Below, in pieces: positions 19,101 to 27,129 of a stretch of 64,000 bases of DNA. The first letter of the stretch is position 1. Every line of letters begins with the position of its first letter. The translations under genes and the position numbers were made by a program. A model generated the notes under the pieces. The model worked only from the letters and a program-made list of their open reading frames with translations, had not been told where the DNA came from and did no database searches. The stretch is from Phycisphaera sp. (GTDB lineage Bacteria; Planctomycetota; Phycisphaerae; Phycisphaerales; UBA1924). The stretch spans positions 925,205 to 989,204 of the forward strand of contig CP098402.1 of NCBI GenBank assembly GCA_025916675.1, in the 5' to 3' direction.

Positions 19101-19748
19101 GATCCGCTTGAACGCCGCGTAGCGGTCCGCACCGGCCACCAGATACAGCACGTCCAGATCGTCCGTCGCTCCCTCAAACAACGAGATCTCGGGGTTCGCC
19201 ATCGCCCAGTTGTTGCCCTGCGGGCCCTGGCTCACGTGGTGGCCCGAGTCGTCCTGGCGCGTGTTGTACGTCCGCCCGATCACCCAGCCCCCACCAGGAT
19301 CCGCCGGAAACGCCAGATCCACGTCCGTCACCTGCACCGCGCCGTTGAACAGGTCCACGTACCCGCCCAGCGTGCGTTTGCTGTTGAAGCCAAGGTCCGA
19401 GCCCGAGTGGCCGGGAATGACCCCGCCCATCAGGCCGCCCGCGCGCATCGATCCGTCCAGATGCACGCCACGCTGGCCCGCGCGGGGCGCGAGATCCTGT
19501 ACGCTTGTGGGCGAGGCCTGGTAGGTCACCAGCTGCGCGTCGTAGAGGTTCAAGACGTCATCGGCCAACGAAGAAGATGAGAGCGCAAGCCCCGCGACTA
19601 CCGCGCAAGCGAACGCGCCGGATCCCTTCCAACGGCCGCGAGATCGCACACCCCCCCGGGTGTCGACAGCAGGGCCATTCGCCCTCCCAGCCATCCGCGG
19701 CATGCCACGCAGACCGATTGCCCGACCGTTGGTATTCGCTTGACGCAT
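13134..19748 (-). CDS. Giant secreted RHS/YD-repeat protein with Cys-rich C-terminus
   Basis: 2204 aa. The start is the ATG at 19748 behind GGAGG. A long leader ends in a signal-like segment (ACAVVAGLALSSSSLADD). Dozens of YD/RHS repeats cover roughly residues 150-1950 (for example YDDLGRQTQVTRNYVNG, YDVLGRSTASAVETL). The RHS core follows (YNGLGQRITEGDGTDTEHLV, LQNWRQDPVVTIDE, ERAHFSPYGRV), with two DxDxDGD calcium-binding loops inserted after it. The last 230 or so residues are different: Cys-rich (over 20 Cys, for example SCMECCFQQGGKGECLRDC) and more AT-rich. RHS proteins form a cage around a variable C-terminal toxin, so this tail is a candidate effector domain. It overlaps the membrane-protein gene at 12572. 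Confidence 0.85.
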   Translation of the reverse strand: MRQANTNGRAIGLRGMPRMAGRANGPAVDTRGGVRSRGRWKGSGAFACAVVAGLALSSSSLADDVLNLYDAQLVTYQASPTSVQDLAPRAGQRGVHLDGSMRAGGLMGGVIPGHSGSDLGFNSKRTLGGYVDLFNGAVQVTDVDLAFPADPGGGWVIGRTYNTRQDDSGHHVSQGPQGNNWAMANPEISLFEGATDDLDVLYLVAGADRYAAFKRIGVSDDEFQGVNGATGVVQYAAGAGSEPDTYTLTQPDGTRLVFFGFDGDAGVAAGQLWKKIGPDGDTAFVGDDTTGSTAITNGFDGSGRVLEAFDSISNGGRRYSYTYTGGMLTSVEVDICSSGDWSSPGTVTEVGLVEYTYYGISESYGSEDDLKTVTVTVPTNESGQSLVTKKYYRYWSGAFSDNSNPGHPSALQYIVESEGYRAADYDDSTFNDTPLGMSETLLKPYAAAYFEYNSSRQVDKAWFNGRCGCSGGANGEHEITYGTNGSEASPYDDAWKRRAIVEQPDGLWVSTLFDEGGQVFGEVKTDADPSASPTNTWATLAVRGSDALVDEIATPANITAYTHSTGAFTRSNGAGLVRVVDRVSSGSLTGFVEGYEFKDGATGTAYVERQMDYETRSLTIGSATLDVPFVDAQRAVFADDETSASLVAADYDETTVGRTWWSGTATDIGYIRPKVITTTLPAVVTAENGENTTHTLIAYVRQNGHTAFRKAEDGIYDYTEYVDGLMVESIRDATLNAASTYDADPNGVFGITETGDGWGVTTTYAYDDQGRRTQVTAPDGDVSEVYRTVLVDRRPVTVSIPLVTSGPTTYYGPVGVSVADHAGNGVASMQVAMSGGSTTTGLSSWIDETDTDPLLAVSHGTVSRYSTALYTESGALLEESRSYFVIPASGAGVTGTNFDETTFAYDGMGRRIRTKDATGTVSRAVYDVLGRMESSEVGTNDNGDEGGDTSGTNNMVKVSETVYDAGSDGGNSYVTKTTAFVEDGTTDRRDTLFTHDVRGRTILTQSAAAPHSLVKLDNLGRTLAAGTYSSVSGLTVSSDPTSVTSNRVALSEMDYDSRGRVWQSERHEINQSTGASSDTLESLTWYDEVGRTIKVQGGQLAKTEYDRLGRATDRFVLGKTDDTLYAHADDVTGDHVMEQTVTAYESNDSNLVFASAAIQRDHDDTSSTGKLDSGADTDLLAFTSGNITGRIQISAMWYDVLDRPVTSAFYGTNGGATFDRDALAAPAQGVSTVIVSDTVYNDEGEVEDSVDPENITTRFTYDDLGRQTQVTRNYVNGTPSSATGDDDLITWFEYVDGLRTRMIVDQDADGTKDVAANPSTADDQITRWVYGVAKGTVSTGKSEVASGRMLRAVVYPDSTNTADEGSDIDTSDADVVSFGYNAQGQVVRREDQAGNVIETTYDVLGRSTASAVETLAGGFDGAVRRVEQAYLDRGLLDTVTQYDAATSGTVTDEVKYSYDGWGNATKIAQDHDSVISGNAHDVEFTYAKAVPSGGRKAIRRVTMVFPTGYKANYIVPGSGLDQTLVRVSQVNLVKGFSAVTVATYDYLGTSGLVGTTLPEPDVYGERFDSLGDYTQLDRFNRPTTWTWTKDDPATGSDFDFYDVDLTYNERGDIEATVDNVMANTSGTRYYDRAYTLDDLGRVLGEDRGNWNGSSITGTQREERDWTLGITGNWATRVIDRDDDGTNDVNDLNVLSGASAHFNNANEWIKRDTNGDGTDDLTLDYDENGNLIDDGADYDYEYDAWNRLATILERGTANVVAEYRYNGLGQRITEGDGTDTEHLVYDDRWRLVSRHDGSDYLEETLYHQAGLDGYGGASNLDSVVMRRTFLTSGSPQTEDERWYVLQNWRQDPVVTIDEAAVQRERAHFSPYGRVFGMVAGDTDFDGDFDGSDDTAITGWSTSHQALADVDLDGDVDSTDAGYTTNASMGWDVLSRDASTVGATGATFSKDIVTVGLLRSGVYHTELGRMIHRSGNASGVGVGLGQTQQGGLTKQDCSKKDTFTSCMECCFQQGGKGECLRDCLPIIDPDEGILPVSPGQDPTPEQATCQQVCSDGKGAGIVTCHDEEVIACVCTGPLAPGTLPNLDKCTAIHELINTEIYDCAGVEDGGVPNQTSSNQMAFCNEAWAYQATAACITSTPCTGEGREKCLCEAGKVAAAAEMICRASANLGGCFGSPPASLRAEYSKCRVSSESARIAAEAECPDE

Positions 19749-20273
19749 TGTGTCGCCTCCGACGATAGCTACGGGGATCGCGCCCCGCCCCTTGAGCCAT
19801 TCGCTCGCGGGGGGTTCTCGTTCACACTGGGTTTCCCGAAACAACTCGATCCGGTACACATCTGCACAAACTGATTCGAACAGATTCGTATTGTCACGAC
19901 CACGCGCACGCACCGGAACAACTCGACGGGGGGCAATGATCGCTCACCCACCATTGGAACGCCGAATCCGAGTCCATGCAAGCGGACAAACCCTAGTTTT
20001 GAAGAAAAACTTGCACACCCCCCCGAACGGGCTAGGCACTTCAACGCAGCCGGAAGTCCTCATGCGTTTTGCGCGTAAATGCGCTTGCAACGTGAACCGT
20101 TCCGGGTATAACAGAGATGTTCGCCGCCGGTGTTCTCGCGACGGACCAATCCCGGATGTGTTCAAGACGTGCCACGCGATGCCAAAGTAGAGCATCACAT
20201 GCACCAATTCGAGAACCCCGTATCCACGCCCGCACGCAATGCAATGGAATCGCGGGCCAAATAGGAGAATGCC
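19749..20273. other. Divergent intergenic region (RHS gene / secretion operon)
   Basis: This 525-bp gap separates the RHS gene from the plus-strand secretion operon. Open frames inside it are short and lack family signals. It contains the promoter candidate at 20085-20112 and the AGGAG site of the next gene. Nothing else is recognised. Confidence 0.5.
20085..20112 (+). promoter_or_regulatory. Sigma-70-type promoter for the type II secretion operon
   Basis: TTGCAA (20085-20090), a 16-bp spacer and TATAAC (20107-20112), about 160 bp ahead of the first gene. This is the only good sigma-70 match in the gap on the plus strand. Assignment to the operon is inferred. Confidence 0.45.
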
Positions 20274-21047
20274 ATGACCATCAATCCAACCAAGCTCTGG
20301 CTCCCCGTCGGCAGCGTCACCGCAGCAGCGGGTGCCATGCTCATCGCGGGATTCATCAGCTCGACACCAAAGCCCACAGCCGCCGGGGCCTTCACCGCGC
20401 GGGCCATCCTCCAGATGGTCACGCCCGAGCTGCACGACGTCGATCGCGAGCTGCGCCGTGTCGGGATCACGCCAGAAGCACTTGCGGTGGTTGGTGTCGA
20501 CGCGGTGGGAACGACCGGGATCACGACCAAGGCCGTTACCCACCTGGACGTGACCAACTACACCAGCCTCCGCCAGGCGATGGCCGCTCATGGCTCGGCC
20601 AAAGCCGAGATGCAGCGGCTCCAGCGCGCCTTCCGGGCCGGCACGCCCGGCGAGGCCACACAGCAGCACCTCGACGACGCCATCGCGCTCGAAGCCTCGA
20701 CACGGGCCACGATGGAAGCACGCCAGGGCGACCTGTTCGACGCCGCCACCGACGGGCTGGGCGGGAACATCCTCGCCGATCTGGCCGACATCAAGTCCGA
20801 ACGGGATCTTCGCTATCCCGAGTACTACAAGGTCGCCGATCGGACCCACGCCCAGGCCATCGCCCTCCGCGACGCCCTCAACGGCGTCCGAATCGACGCC
20901 AAGCTCGGGCAGGATCCCTTAGACCACCACCAGACCATCATCAGCGACGAGCTCGCCAAGATCGACGTCGCCGCGGCAAAGACGAGCTTCGACACCAACC
21001 TCGACGCCATCGTCACCGCATGGCAGCTCGTACTCGACCCGGCATAA
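20274..21047 (+). CDS. Membrane-anchored helical protein at the head of the secretion operon
   Basis: 257 aa, starting behind TAGGAG. One N-terminal hydrophobic segment (VGSVTAAAGAMLIAGFI) is followed by a mostly helical, charged region likely exposed outside the cytoplasmic membrane. No known domain was recognised. It lies 22 bp upstream of gspD in the same direction with no terminator between, so it may be an accessory or substrate of the system. Confidence 0.65.
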   Translation: MTINPTKLWLPVGSVTAAAGAMLIAGFISSTPKPTAAGAFTARAILQMVTPELHDVDRELRRVGITPEALAVVGVDAVGTTGITTKAVTHLDVTNYTSLRQAMAAHGSAKAEMQRLQRAFRAGTPGEATQQHLDDAIALEASTRATMEARQGDLFDAATDGLGGNILADLADIKSERDLRYPEYYKVADRTHAQAIALRDALNGVRIDAKLGQDPLDHHQTIISDELAKIDVAAAKTSFDTNLDAIVTAWQLVLDPA

Positions 21048-21069
21048 AGACGCCGGAAAGCAAGATGAA

Positions 21070-23076
21070 ATGAGGCCCGCCATGCGCGGTGAGCGATTGT
21101 GCGCGAATCCGAAACGGTTGGCCCTGCTCCTGCTATGGCTGGCCTGCATGTACTTGGTGATTCTGGCTCCCGCCAGAGCCCAAGACCAGATCGTCCTGCC
21201 AGCGGAAGTCGAGCTCGCTCGCTTGGTCGACCTCTCGGCCGAGCGGATCGGGTTGAGCATCCTGTACGAGCCCCGGCAACTCGCCGGTTCGTTCATGGTG
21301 CGCGGGAGCCACAACCTCGACGATGAAGGGCTCTGGAAGCTCACCAACGAGCTGTTGGTCCAGCAGGACCTCACGACTGTTGCTATCGGCGGCGGCTCCG
21401 AATCGGGCGGCTTGGCCGTGGTACAACTTCGTGAAGCGGCCAAGCGAGCCCGCCCCACAGAACGATGGTCGCTCGTGGAGGAACCGTCTGGTCAACGCCT
21501 TGAGATCACGAGCCCGGGCGATGATTATGCCGGATACGTCGCCATTCTCTACACAATCCAGCACGTGGACCACGACACGCTCGGCGAGTCTCTCGAACCG
21601 CTGCTCAGCAGCGGAGGCCTAGTCACACGCTTGGGCCAGAGCGACCAGATGGTCATCGCGGATCTCCGCGAGCATGTCGCTCGTGTGGCTGGATTGCTCC
21701 AGACCCTGGACGTGCGCACGACCGAGCTTCGGTCCTACGAGCCCCAGCTCTTCTCGCCGGCCGAGGTCGGCAAGGCCGTCCAGCGTTTGCTGGGAAAGGA
21801 GCTACGCGTCGTGCCCGACGAACTCACGGGGACGCTGCTGGTAGAGGCTACTGCGTCGCAGCACGAATCCATCGCGGCCATCGTCGAGCGATTGGATGCC
21901 GAGACGTCGGCCGCCCGGCTCTCGACGCGGACTATTCTCGTGCGGCATCGGCCGGTCGAGGAGATAGTTTCATTAGTGACCAGGCTGCTGGGGGCCGGAG
22001 CGGCGGGCATGCCCGATGCATCACGCGACACGACCTCAACACGTCAACAACTCGCCCCCACGACCCTGACCACCCCCACCGCCGCCGAACGGGCACGACA
22101 AGCCAGCGCGCCGGTTGGTGGTGGGAACGACACCATCCAGATCGATGGCATGATCGTCTCGCTCGTGGCCGATACGGCGACCAGCCGCATCCTGGCGATC
22201 GGCCCACCAGGCGTGCTCGACAAGGTCGCCGCCCTGGTCCATGAGCTCGACCTGCGTCAGCCCCAGGTCATGCTCGACGTGACGCTCGTCAGCCTCACCG
22301 AGAGCGAGACGTTCGACCTGGGCGTCGAGTTGGAGAAGATCGAGATCTCCGGCGACATCCGCATCCGCCTCGCGTCGCTGTTTGGCTTGTCGTCGAGTTC
22401 GAGTGACGGCGGGCGGTCCGCCGGGGATGGCGCGGGCTTCACGGGTGTGGTGCTCGACCCCGGTGATTTCGCTGTGGTGGTCCGCGCGCTCGAAACGGTC
22501 AACGAGGGGCGTTCGCTGAGCCTACCCCGGGTCCTGGTCGACAACGCCGCCACCGCGACCCTGGACGCGGTTCGGGAAGAACCCTTCGTCTCGACCAACG
22601 CGAGCGACACCGTGGCGACTACCAGTTTTGGAGGCTCGGCCTCGGCGGGCACGCAGATCACCGTCACGCCCCGGATCTCCGAGGGCGACCACCTGTTGCT
22701 CGAATACGCCGTCAGCCTGAGCCAATTTGTGGGTGAGTCGGCCAGCCCGGCGGTGCCGCCGCCCCGCCAGGAGAGCAGCATCACATCCATAGCCACGATC
22801 CCCGATGGCCACGCCATCGTGCTGGGCGGTCTTGAAACACTCACGACGGGAGAGGCCGAGAGTCGCATACCGCTCTTGGGCAGTATCCCGTGGCTCGGCG
22901 AGCTCTTCAAGAACCGCTCGCGCTCGGCCGGCAGCACGAAGTTCTACGTGTTCATCCGCCCGACGATCTCTCGTGGCGATGGGTTCGCGTTCCTCAAGCA
23001 CGTCAGCGCGGGCATGCTCCAGGAACTCGAACTCGATGACGGGTGGCCGGTCGTTGAGCCGCAGGTGATCCGATGA
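21070..23076 (+). CDS. gspD: Type II secretion system secretin GspD
   Basis: 668 aa. A signal peptide (LALLLLWLACMYLVILAPARAQ) is followed by N-domains (an STN-like region around residues 40-100; LLVEATASQHESIAAIVERL and ILAIGPPGVLDKVAALVHEL are typical N1/N2-type repeats) and the secretin domain (QPQVMLDVTLVSLTESETFDL; HAIVLGGLETLTTGEAESRI; PLLGSIPWLGELFK). It forms the outer-membrane channel. It is the first core gene of an operon in which nearly every following gene overlaps its predecessor by 1-4 bp. Confidence 0.93.
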   Translation: MRPAMRGERLCANPKRLALLLLWLACMYLVILAPARAQDQIVLPAEVELARLVDLSAERIGLSILYEPRQLAGSFMVRGSHNLDDEGLWKLTNELLVQQDLTTVAIGGGSESGGLAVVQLREAAKRARPTERWSLVEEPSGQRLEITSPGDDYAGYVAILYTIQHVDHDTLGESLEPLLSSGGLVTRLGQSDQMVIADLREHVARVAGLLQTLDVRTTELRSYEPQLFSPAEVGKAVQRLLGKELRVVPDELTGTLLVEATASQHESIAAIVERLDAETSAARLSTRTILVRHRPVEEIVSLVTRLLGAGAAGMPDASRDTTSTRQQLAPTTLTTPTAAERARQASAPVGGGNDTIQIDGMIVSLVADTATSRILAIGPPGVLDKVAALVHELDLRQPQVMLDVTLVSLTESETFDLGVELEKIEISGDIRIRLASLFGLSSSSSDGGRSAGDGAGFTGVVLDPGDFAVVVRALETVNEGRSLSLPRVLVDNAATATLDAVREEPFVSTNASDTVATTSFGGSASAGTQITVTPRISEGDHLLLEYAVSLSQFVGESASPAVPPPRQESSITSIATIPDGHAIVLGGLETLTTGEAESRIPLLGSIPWLGELFKNRSRSAGSTKFYVFIRPTISRGDGFAFLKHVSAGMLQELELDDGWPVVEPQVIR

Positions 23077-24635
23077 CCACCATCACTCGAACGGTGTGCG
23101 AGCAGTTCGTGGAGCTGATCCCGCGCGACTATGCGCGTGAGCATCTGGTGCTTGGCGAGCGCGTTCTCGAGCAGCCCGATGTCCAGGGCCTCGTGGTTCG
23201 CCACGGGCCGGACACGCCCGCCTGCGTGCTGCACAACGTCCAAGTCCGCCTCGGTGAAACCGCCAGCCTCAAACCCGGCGACGCGGAGTCGATCGCCCAG
23301 GCCATCGATACGGCGTACGCCAGTGCCGATCGATCCGAAGCGAGCGATGATGAACTCGACGACGCCATCGTAATCGAAGGGCCTGAGGCCGAGCTCGAAC
23401 AGGCCCTCGCCGAGGCGGATCGCGATCTGCTGGCCACGTCGGGCAAGGCACCGGTGGTCCGCATGGTCGACTGGATGCTCTTCCACGCGGCGACGCATGG
23501 TGCGAGCGATGTCCACGTGCAACCCTTAGAAGATCGAGTCCTTGTCCGAATGCGCATCGATGGAGCCTTGCGCGAAGTCCGGGCCCTGCCCGGCGAACTG
23601 AGCGGGCCCGTGGCGAGCCGGTTGAAGGTCATCGGCCGCATGGACGTGGCCGAGCGGCGCGTGCCCCAAGACGGGCGGGCCACGGTGACCATCGGCACGG
23701 GCGAATCCGCCCGCACGATCGACCTGCGATTGAGTTCGCTGCCCACGGCCTTCGGCGAGCGCGTGGTGGTTCGTCTGCTCGAACCCGATGGTGCGCTCGA
23801 CCTGGAGAACTTCTCGGGCCTGGGCATGCCACCGGATGTCGAACGCCGGTGGCTGGCGGCGTGCTCTCACTCAAGCGGCATCGTGCTCTCGACCGGTCCG
23901 ACGGGCAGCGGCAAGACGACCACGCTGTACGGCACGCTGAGCTGGACCGCCAAGCGTTCGGCCCGCGACCTGAACGTCATGACCATCGAGGATCCGATCG
24001 AGTACGACCTCTCGGGCCCGCACGTGGCCATCAGCCAGGCCCAGATCAACACCAAGAAGGGCGTCACCTTTGCCAGCGGGCTGCGACATATTTTGCGGCA
24101 AGACCCCGACATCGTCATGGTCGGCGAGATCCGCGATCTCGAAACGGCGCAGGTGGCCATCCAGGCCAGCCTCACCGGGCACTTGGTGCTCTCGACGCTG
24201 CATACCTCGGACGCGTCTACGGCGGTGACGAGGCTCGTGGACCTGGGCGTCGAGCCCTACCTCGTCTCGGCCTCGCTCTCGGCGGCGCTCGCGCAGCGCT
24301 TAGTGCGCCGCGTGCATCAAGAGTGCGATGGCAAGGGCTGCGAGGCGTGCTTTGGCAGCGGCCTGCTGGGTCGGGTGGGACTATTCGAGTTGCTGGTTGT
24401 GAACGAAACCCTGCGCGAGCGCATCGCGGCGGGCATCACCGCCAGTGCTCTCCGAAGCGAGGCCAGGGCCGCCGGCATGCGCACGCTCCAGGACGAGGGG
24501 CGTCGATTCATCGAAGCTGGGATCACCACACCGCTCGAAGTGGCGCGCGTGGCATCGGTGGGTGATGAAGATTTTGATACAGTACCTGGGCCAAATAGCG
24601 GGCTGGATACTGAGAAAGAAGGGGCAGTGTCGTGA
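23073..24635 (+). CDS. gspE: Type II secretion ATPase GspE
   Basis: 520 aa; its ATG overlaps the gspD stop. The N-terminal domain binds GspL-type partners. The ATPase core is complete: Walker A GPTGSGKTTTLYG, the Asp-box region MTIEDPIEYDLSG, Walker B DIVMVGEIRDLETA and the His box HLVLSTLHTSD. A short zinc-type cluster (CDGKGCEACFGSG) follows, with three visible Cys instead of the usual four. It is a cytoplasmic hexamer that powers pseudopilus assembly. Confidence 0.93.
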   Translation: MTTITRTVCEQFVELIPRDYAREHLVLGERVLEQPDVQGLVVRHGPDTPACVLHNVQVRLGETASLKPGDAESIAQAIDTAYASADRSEASDDELDDAIVIEGPEAELEQALAEADRDLLATSGKAPVVRMVDWMLFHAATHGASDVHVQPLEDRVLVRMRIDGALREVRALPGELSGPVASRLKVIGRMDVAERRVPQDGRATVTIGTGESARTIDLRLSSLPTAFGERVVVRLLEPDGALDLENFSGLGMPPDVERRWLAACSHSSGIVLSTGPTGSGKTTTLYGTLSWTAKRSARDLNVMTIEDPIEYDLSGPHVAISQAQINTKKGVTFASGLRHILRQDPDIVMVGEIRDLETAQVAIQASLTGHLVLSTLHTSDASTAVTRLVDLGVEPYLVSASLSAALAQRLVRRVHQECDGKGCEACFGSGLLGRVGLFELLVVNETLRERIAAGITASALRSEARAAGMRTLQDEGRRFIEAGITTPLEVARVASVGDEDFDTVPGPNSGLDTEKEGAVS

Positions 24636-25867
24636 CGCTGTGGCGCTACAGGGCGGTGACCACCGGCGGAACGTCACGGCGCGGTGAATTGACCGCCGAC
24701 TCGGCCGTATCCGCGCGCGCATCCCTGCGGCGTGTGGGCCTGACGGTTCTCGATGTCCGCCCCGTCACGGGCGAGGGTTTTGTTATCCCCGCATCGGTCG
24801 CGGGTTCCGTCCACGGAGCACTCCGCGGCAGGCGGCGCGAGACCAAAGCAGAGCTCCTCGACGCACTCGCCACCCTTCTGGCTTCGGGCGTGCCGCTGAC
24901 CGATGGCTTGCAAACACTCGCCGGCTCGCGTGGGCGGCGAACGGCCCTCAGACGCCTGCTGCTCCAGCTCGAAGACGCCGTGCGCTCGGGTGAACCATTA
25001 GCCGATGCGTTCGAGCAGCACGCGGGCTGGTTCGACGCGACCGAGGTCGCCGTGGTCCGGACCGGACAAGCCCGAGGAGAGTTGGCCCACGCGCTGCGGT
25101 CGCTCTCGGACCGATACACCCGCGCCGGTGAACTGACCGGTAAGCTGGCTTCCGCATTGGCATATCCGGCGATCGTGTCGGTCGCGGGCGTGGCGGTCGT
25201 CGTGTTCCTCGCGCTCGGGCCGCTCCCCAAGCTCGTGAGCATCCTCGACCAGGCGGGCGTTCGCCCCCCGGCGTTGACGAGCGCGATCATCACGCTCGGC
25301 GAACTGATCGCTCGTTGGTGGCCCATCGGGATCGCGGTTGGCATCTCGGGTGTTGTGGTTCTTGGCTGGCTCGTTACCACCGTCTCGGCAAGCGAGCGTG
25401 GCTGGCCCGGCCCGGTGCGTCGCTTGGTGCCCTCGGCGATCCGAGGCATGGCCCTGGCAAGGTTCTCTGGCGAACTCCAGTCCATGACCCGCCTTGGCGT
25501 GCCGCTCACCGATGCCCTGCGCGCCACGGCCCAGACCTTCGGCGGACCGCTGACGGCCAGCCTGAAGCGCGGCCTCGAACGCGCCGCCCAACGTGTCGAA
25601 GCGGGCGAGCCGCTCTTTAAGACACTCGACGATCCGTACTGGTTCGAGGACGACATGCGCCGCCTGATCGAAGCGGGAGAGAGCGCCGGTGAACTTCCCG
25701 ACCTGCTCGAACGCTTAGCCGATCGTGCCGAGCGGAAGGCGCGGCGGTTGACTGATCGGCTGGCCGGGCTCATCGAGCCGGCGGCCATCATCATGCTGGC
25801 GGCGATGATCGGCGTGGTCGTGCTCGCGGCGGTGCTGCCGCTGCTCAAGCTGAGAGAGGTGTTGTAA
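24632..25867 (+). CDS. gspF: Type II secretion inner-membrane platform protein GspF
   Basis: 411 aa, GTG start overlapping the gspE stop (GTGA). It has the two tandem T2SSF domains, each ending in a hydrophobic segment (PAIVSVAGVAVVVFLALGPL; IIMLAAMIGVVVLAAVLPLL), with a third span in the middle. The motif LATLLASGVPLTDGLQTLAG and its second-domain partner FSGELQSMTRLGVPLTDALR are diagnostic. It is the assembly platform in the cytoplasmic membrane. Confidence 0.92.
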   Translation: MTLWRYRAVTTGGTSRRGELTADSAVSARASLRRVGLTVLDVRPVTGEGFVIPASVAGSVHGALRGRRRETKAELLDALATLLASGVPLTDGLQTLAGSRGRRTALRRLLLQLEDAVRSGEPLADAFEQHAGWFDATEVAVVRTGQARGELAHALRSLSDRYTRAGELTGKLASALAYPAIVSVAGVAVVVFLALGPLPKLVSILDQAGVRPPALTSAIITLGELIARWWPIGIAVGISGVVVLGWLVTTVSASERGWPGPVRRLVPSAIRGMALARFSGELQSMTRLGVPLTDALRATAQTFGGPLTASLKRGLERAAQRVEAGEPLFKTLDDPYWFEDDMRRLIEAGESAGELPDLLERLADRAERKARRLTDRLAGLIEPAAIIMLAAMIGVVVLAAVLPLLKLREVL

Positions 25868-26319
25868 TGGGCGGAAGAACTACAGGCATCCGTGAACATG
25901 CTCAAGGTCAACCTGCCAGGCACGGCATGACACTCGTCGAAGTCCTGGCGGTCGTTGTCTTGCTCGGTATCCTGGCGGCGACGCTCACTGTCGGCCTGAC
26001 CTCGGCCTTCGGCCAGGGCAAGCGCGAGCTCGCGCGCACCTCAGTCGCCGGTGCCAAGGCCAAGGTCGAGCTCTTCCACGTCTCAACGGGGCGCTGGCCC
26101 GAGAGTTTGCAGGAACTGGTCGACGCCCAGCCCTCGGCCGGGCATTACCTGCCCGTGGACGCGGCCCGCGACCCCTGGGGCACCATGATGCAACTGGTCG
26201 TGCCCGGTCCGAGCGGCCATCCGTTCGAGATTATTAGTCTGGGTGCCGACGGCCGCGTCGGTGGCAATGGCGAGGACGCCGACCTCAGCTCGCTCGATCT
26301 GCGCGAAGGGCAAGGGTAG
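25867..26319 (+). CDS. gspG: Major pseudopilin GspG
   Basis: 150 aa; its start shares one base with the gspF stop (TAATG). The prepilin signal is RHG|MTLVEVLAVVVLLGIL with Glu at +5. Residue +1 is Met rather than Phe. The C-terminal domain matches GspG, including WGTMMQLVVPG...HPFEIISLGADG near the calcium loop (GADGRVGGNGEDADL). It builds the main pseudopilus. Confidence 0.9.
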   Translation: MGGRTTGIREHAQGQPARHGMTLVEVLAVVVLLGILAATLTVGLTSAFGQGKRELARTSVAGAKAKVELFHVSTGRWPESLQELVDAQPSAGHYLPVDAARDPWGTMMQLVVPGPSGHPFEIISLGADGRVGGNGEDADLSSLDLREGQG

Positions 26320-26323
26320 AGCG

Positions 26324-26764
26324 ATGGTGATGGCAATAAGCGGATCGGCCGCACGGCCCAAGGGCTTCACGCTCATCGAGATGTTGGCTACGTGCGCTTT
26401 GGCGGCGCTCGCGATGGCCCTGGGTGCCACGATGCTCAGCGGTGCCGGCGATCCGCTGCCAAGGGCCGAGCAGACGTTCCTCGAAGCGCACGGCATGGCA
26501 CGCCTGACCGCCCTGACCAACGGCCCCGCGATGATGGTCCGTCGCGGTACCCGGTTGGACGTGCTCGACGGCCACGGCACCCTTGCCGTCAGCCGTTCCT
26601 GGCCCGAGTCGGTTGCGATCAAGGGCATGCCCGATGGGCTCCACATCGACCGGCTGGGCCGCTCGCTCGATCATGAGGTTGAGTTCGTGAGCGATGGGCG
26701 CTCGATTGCCATCACGATCCAGGGCGCGACCGGCATCGCGAAGCGCGTGGAAGGCACGCCATGA
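26324..26764 (+). CDS. gspH: Minor pseudopilin, GspH-like
   Basis: 146 aa with the prepilin motif PKG|FTLIEMLATCALAALAMALG near residue 14. The short C-terminal domain is poorly conserved. The assignment to GspH rests on the position between gspG and gspI. It starts 4 bp after gspG and overlaps the next gene by 4 bp. Confidence 0.75.
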   Translation: MVMAISGSAARPKGFTLIEMLATCALAALAMALGATMLSGAGDPLPRAEQTFLEAHGMARLTALTNGPAMMVRRGTRLDVLDGHGTLAVSRSWPESVAIKGMPDGLHIDRLGRSLDHEVEFVSDGRSIAITIQGATGIAKRVEGTP

Positions 26765-27129
26765 ACCGCCGCGCGATGACACTGCTCGAAGTCGTGATGG
26801 CGACGGCCCTCTTGGCCATCGCCGCATCGGGCATCGCCACCGCGATGGCTGGAATCACCAGGTCCAACTCGGACCTCGGGGTTACACAACCCCCTTCGGG
26901 AGTCGCCCGCGTGGCCGACCGCGTCCTGAGCAACCCCGCCGTGTTCCGCTTCGATCCAATCAAGATTGCAGCGGATGGGTCGGGCACCATCGCCATCGAC
27001 GAGACCGGCGAGCCAATCCGACTCGAAATCACCTTCCTCCAGCGCAGCGGTCACGGCGCGTGGCTCGCCTTCTCGTTCGACGGCCAAACGACCGCACGAT
27101 GGATCCGGCTCCCCGAGGCCCAGCCATGA
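26761..27129 (+). CDS. gspI: Minor pseudopilin, GspI-like
   Basis: 122 aa, with ATG overlapping the previous stop. The prepilin-like N-terminus is NRRA|MTLLEVVMATALLAIAAS. Residue -1 is Ala instead of Gly, a tolerated but unusual cleavage site. With GspJ and GspK it would form the pseudopilus tip. Confidence 0.72.
   Translation: MNRRAMTLLEVVMATALLAIAASGIATAMAGITRSNSDLGVTQPPSGVARVADRVLSNPAVFRFDPIKIAADGSGTIAIDETGEPIRLEITFLQRSGHGAWLAFSFDGQTTARWIRLPEAQP

Noticed and set aside
19944-20849. 301-aa minus-strand open frame
   Set aside because: Shadow of the plus-strand gene at 20274 that has an AGGAG site and plausible protein; upstream part is intergenic.
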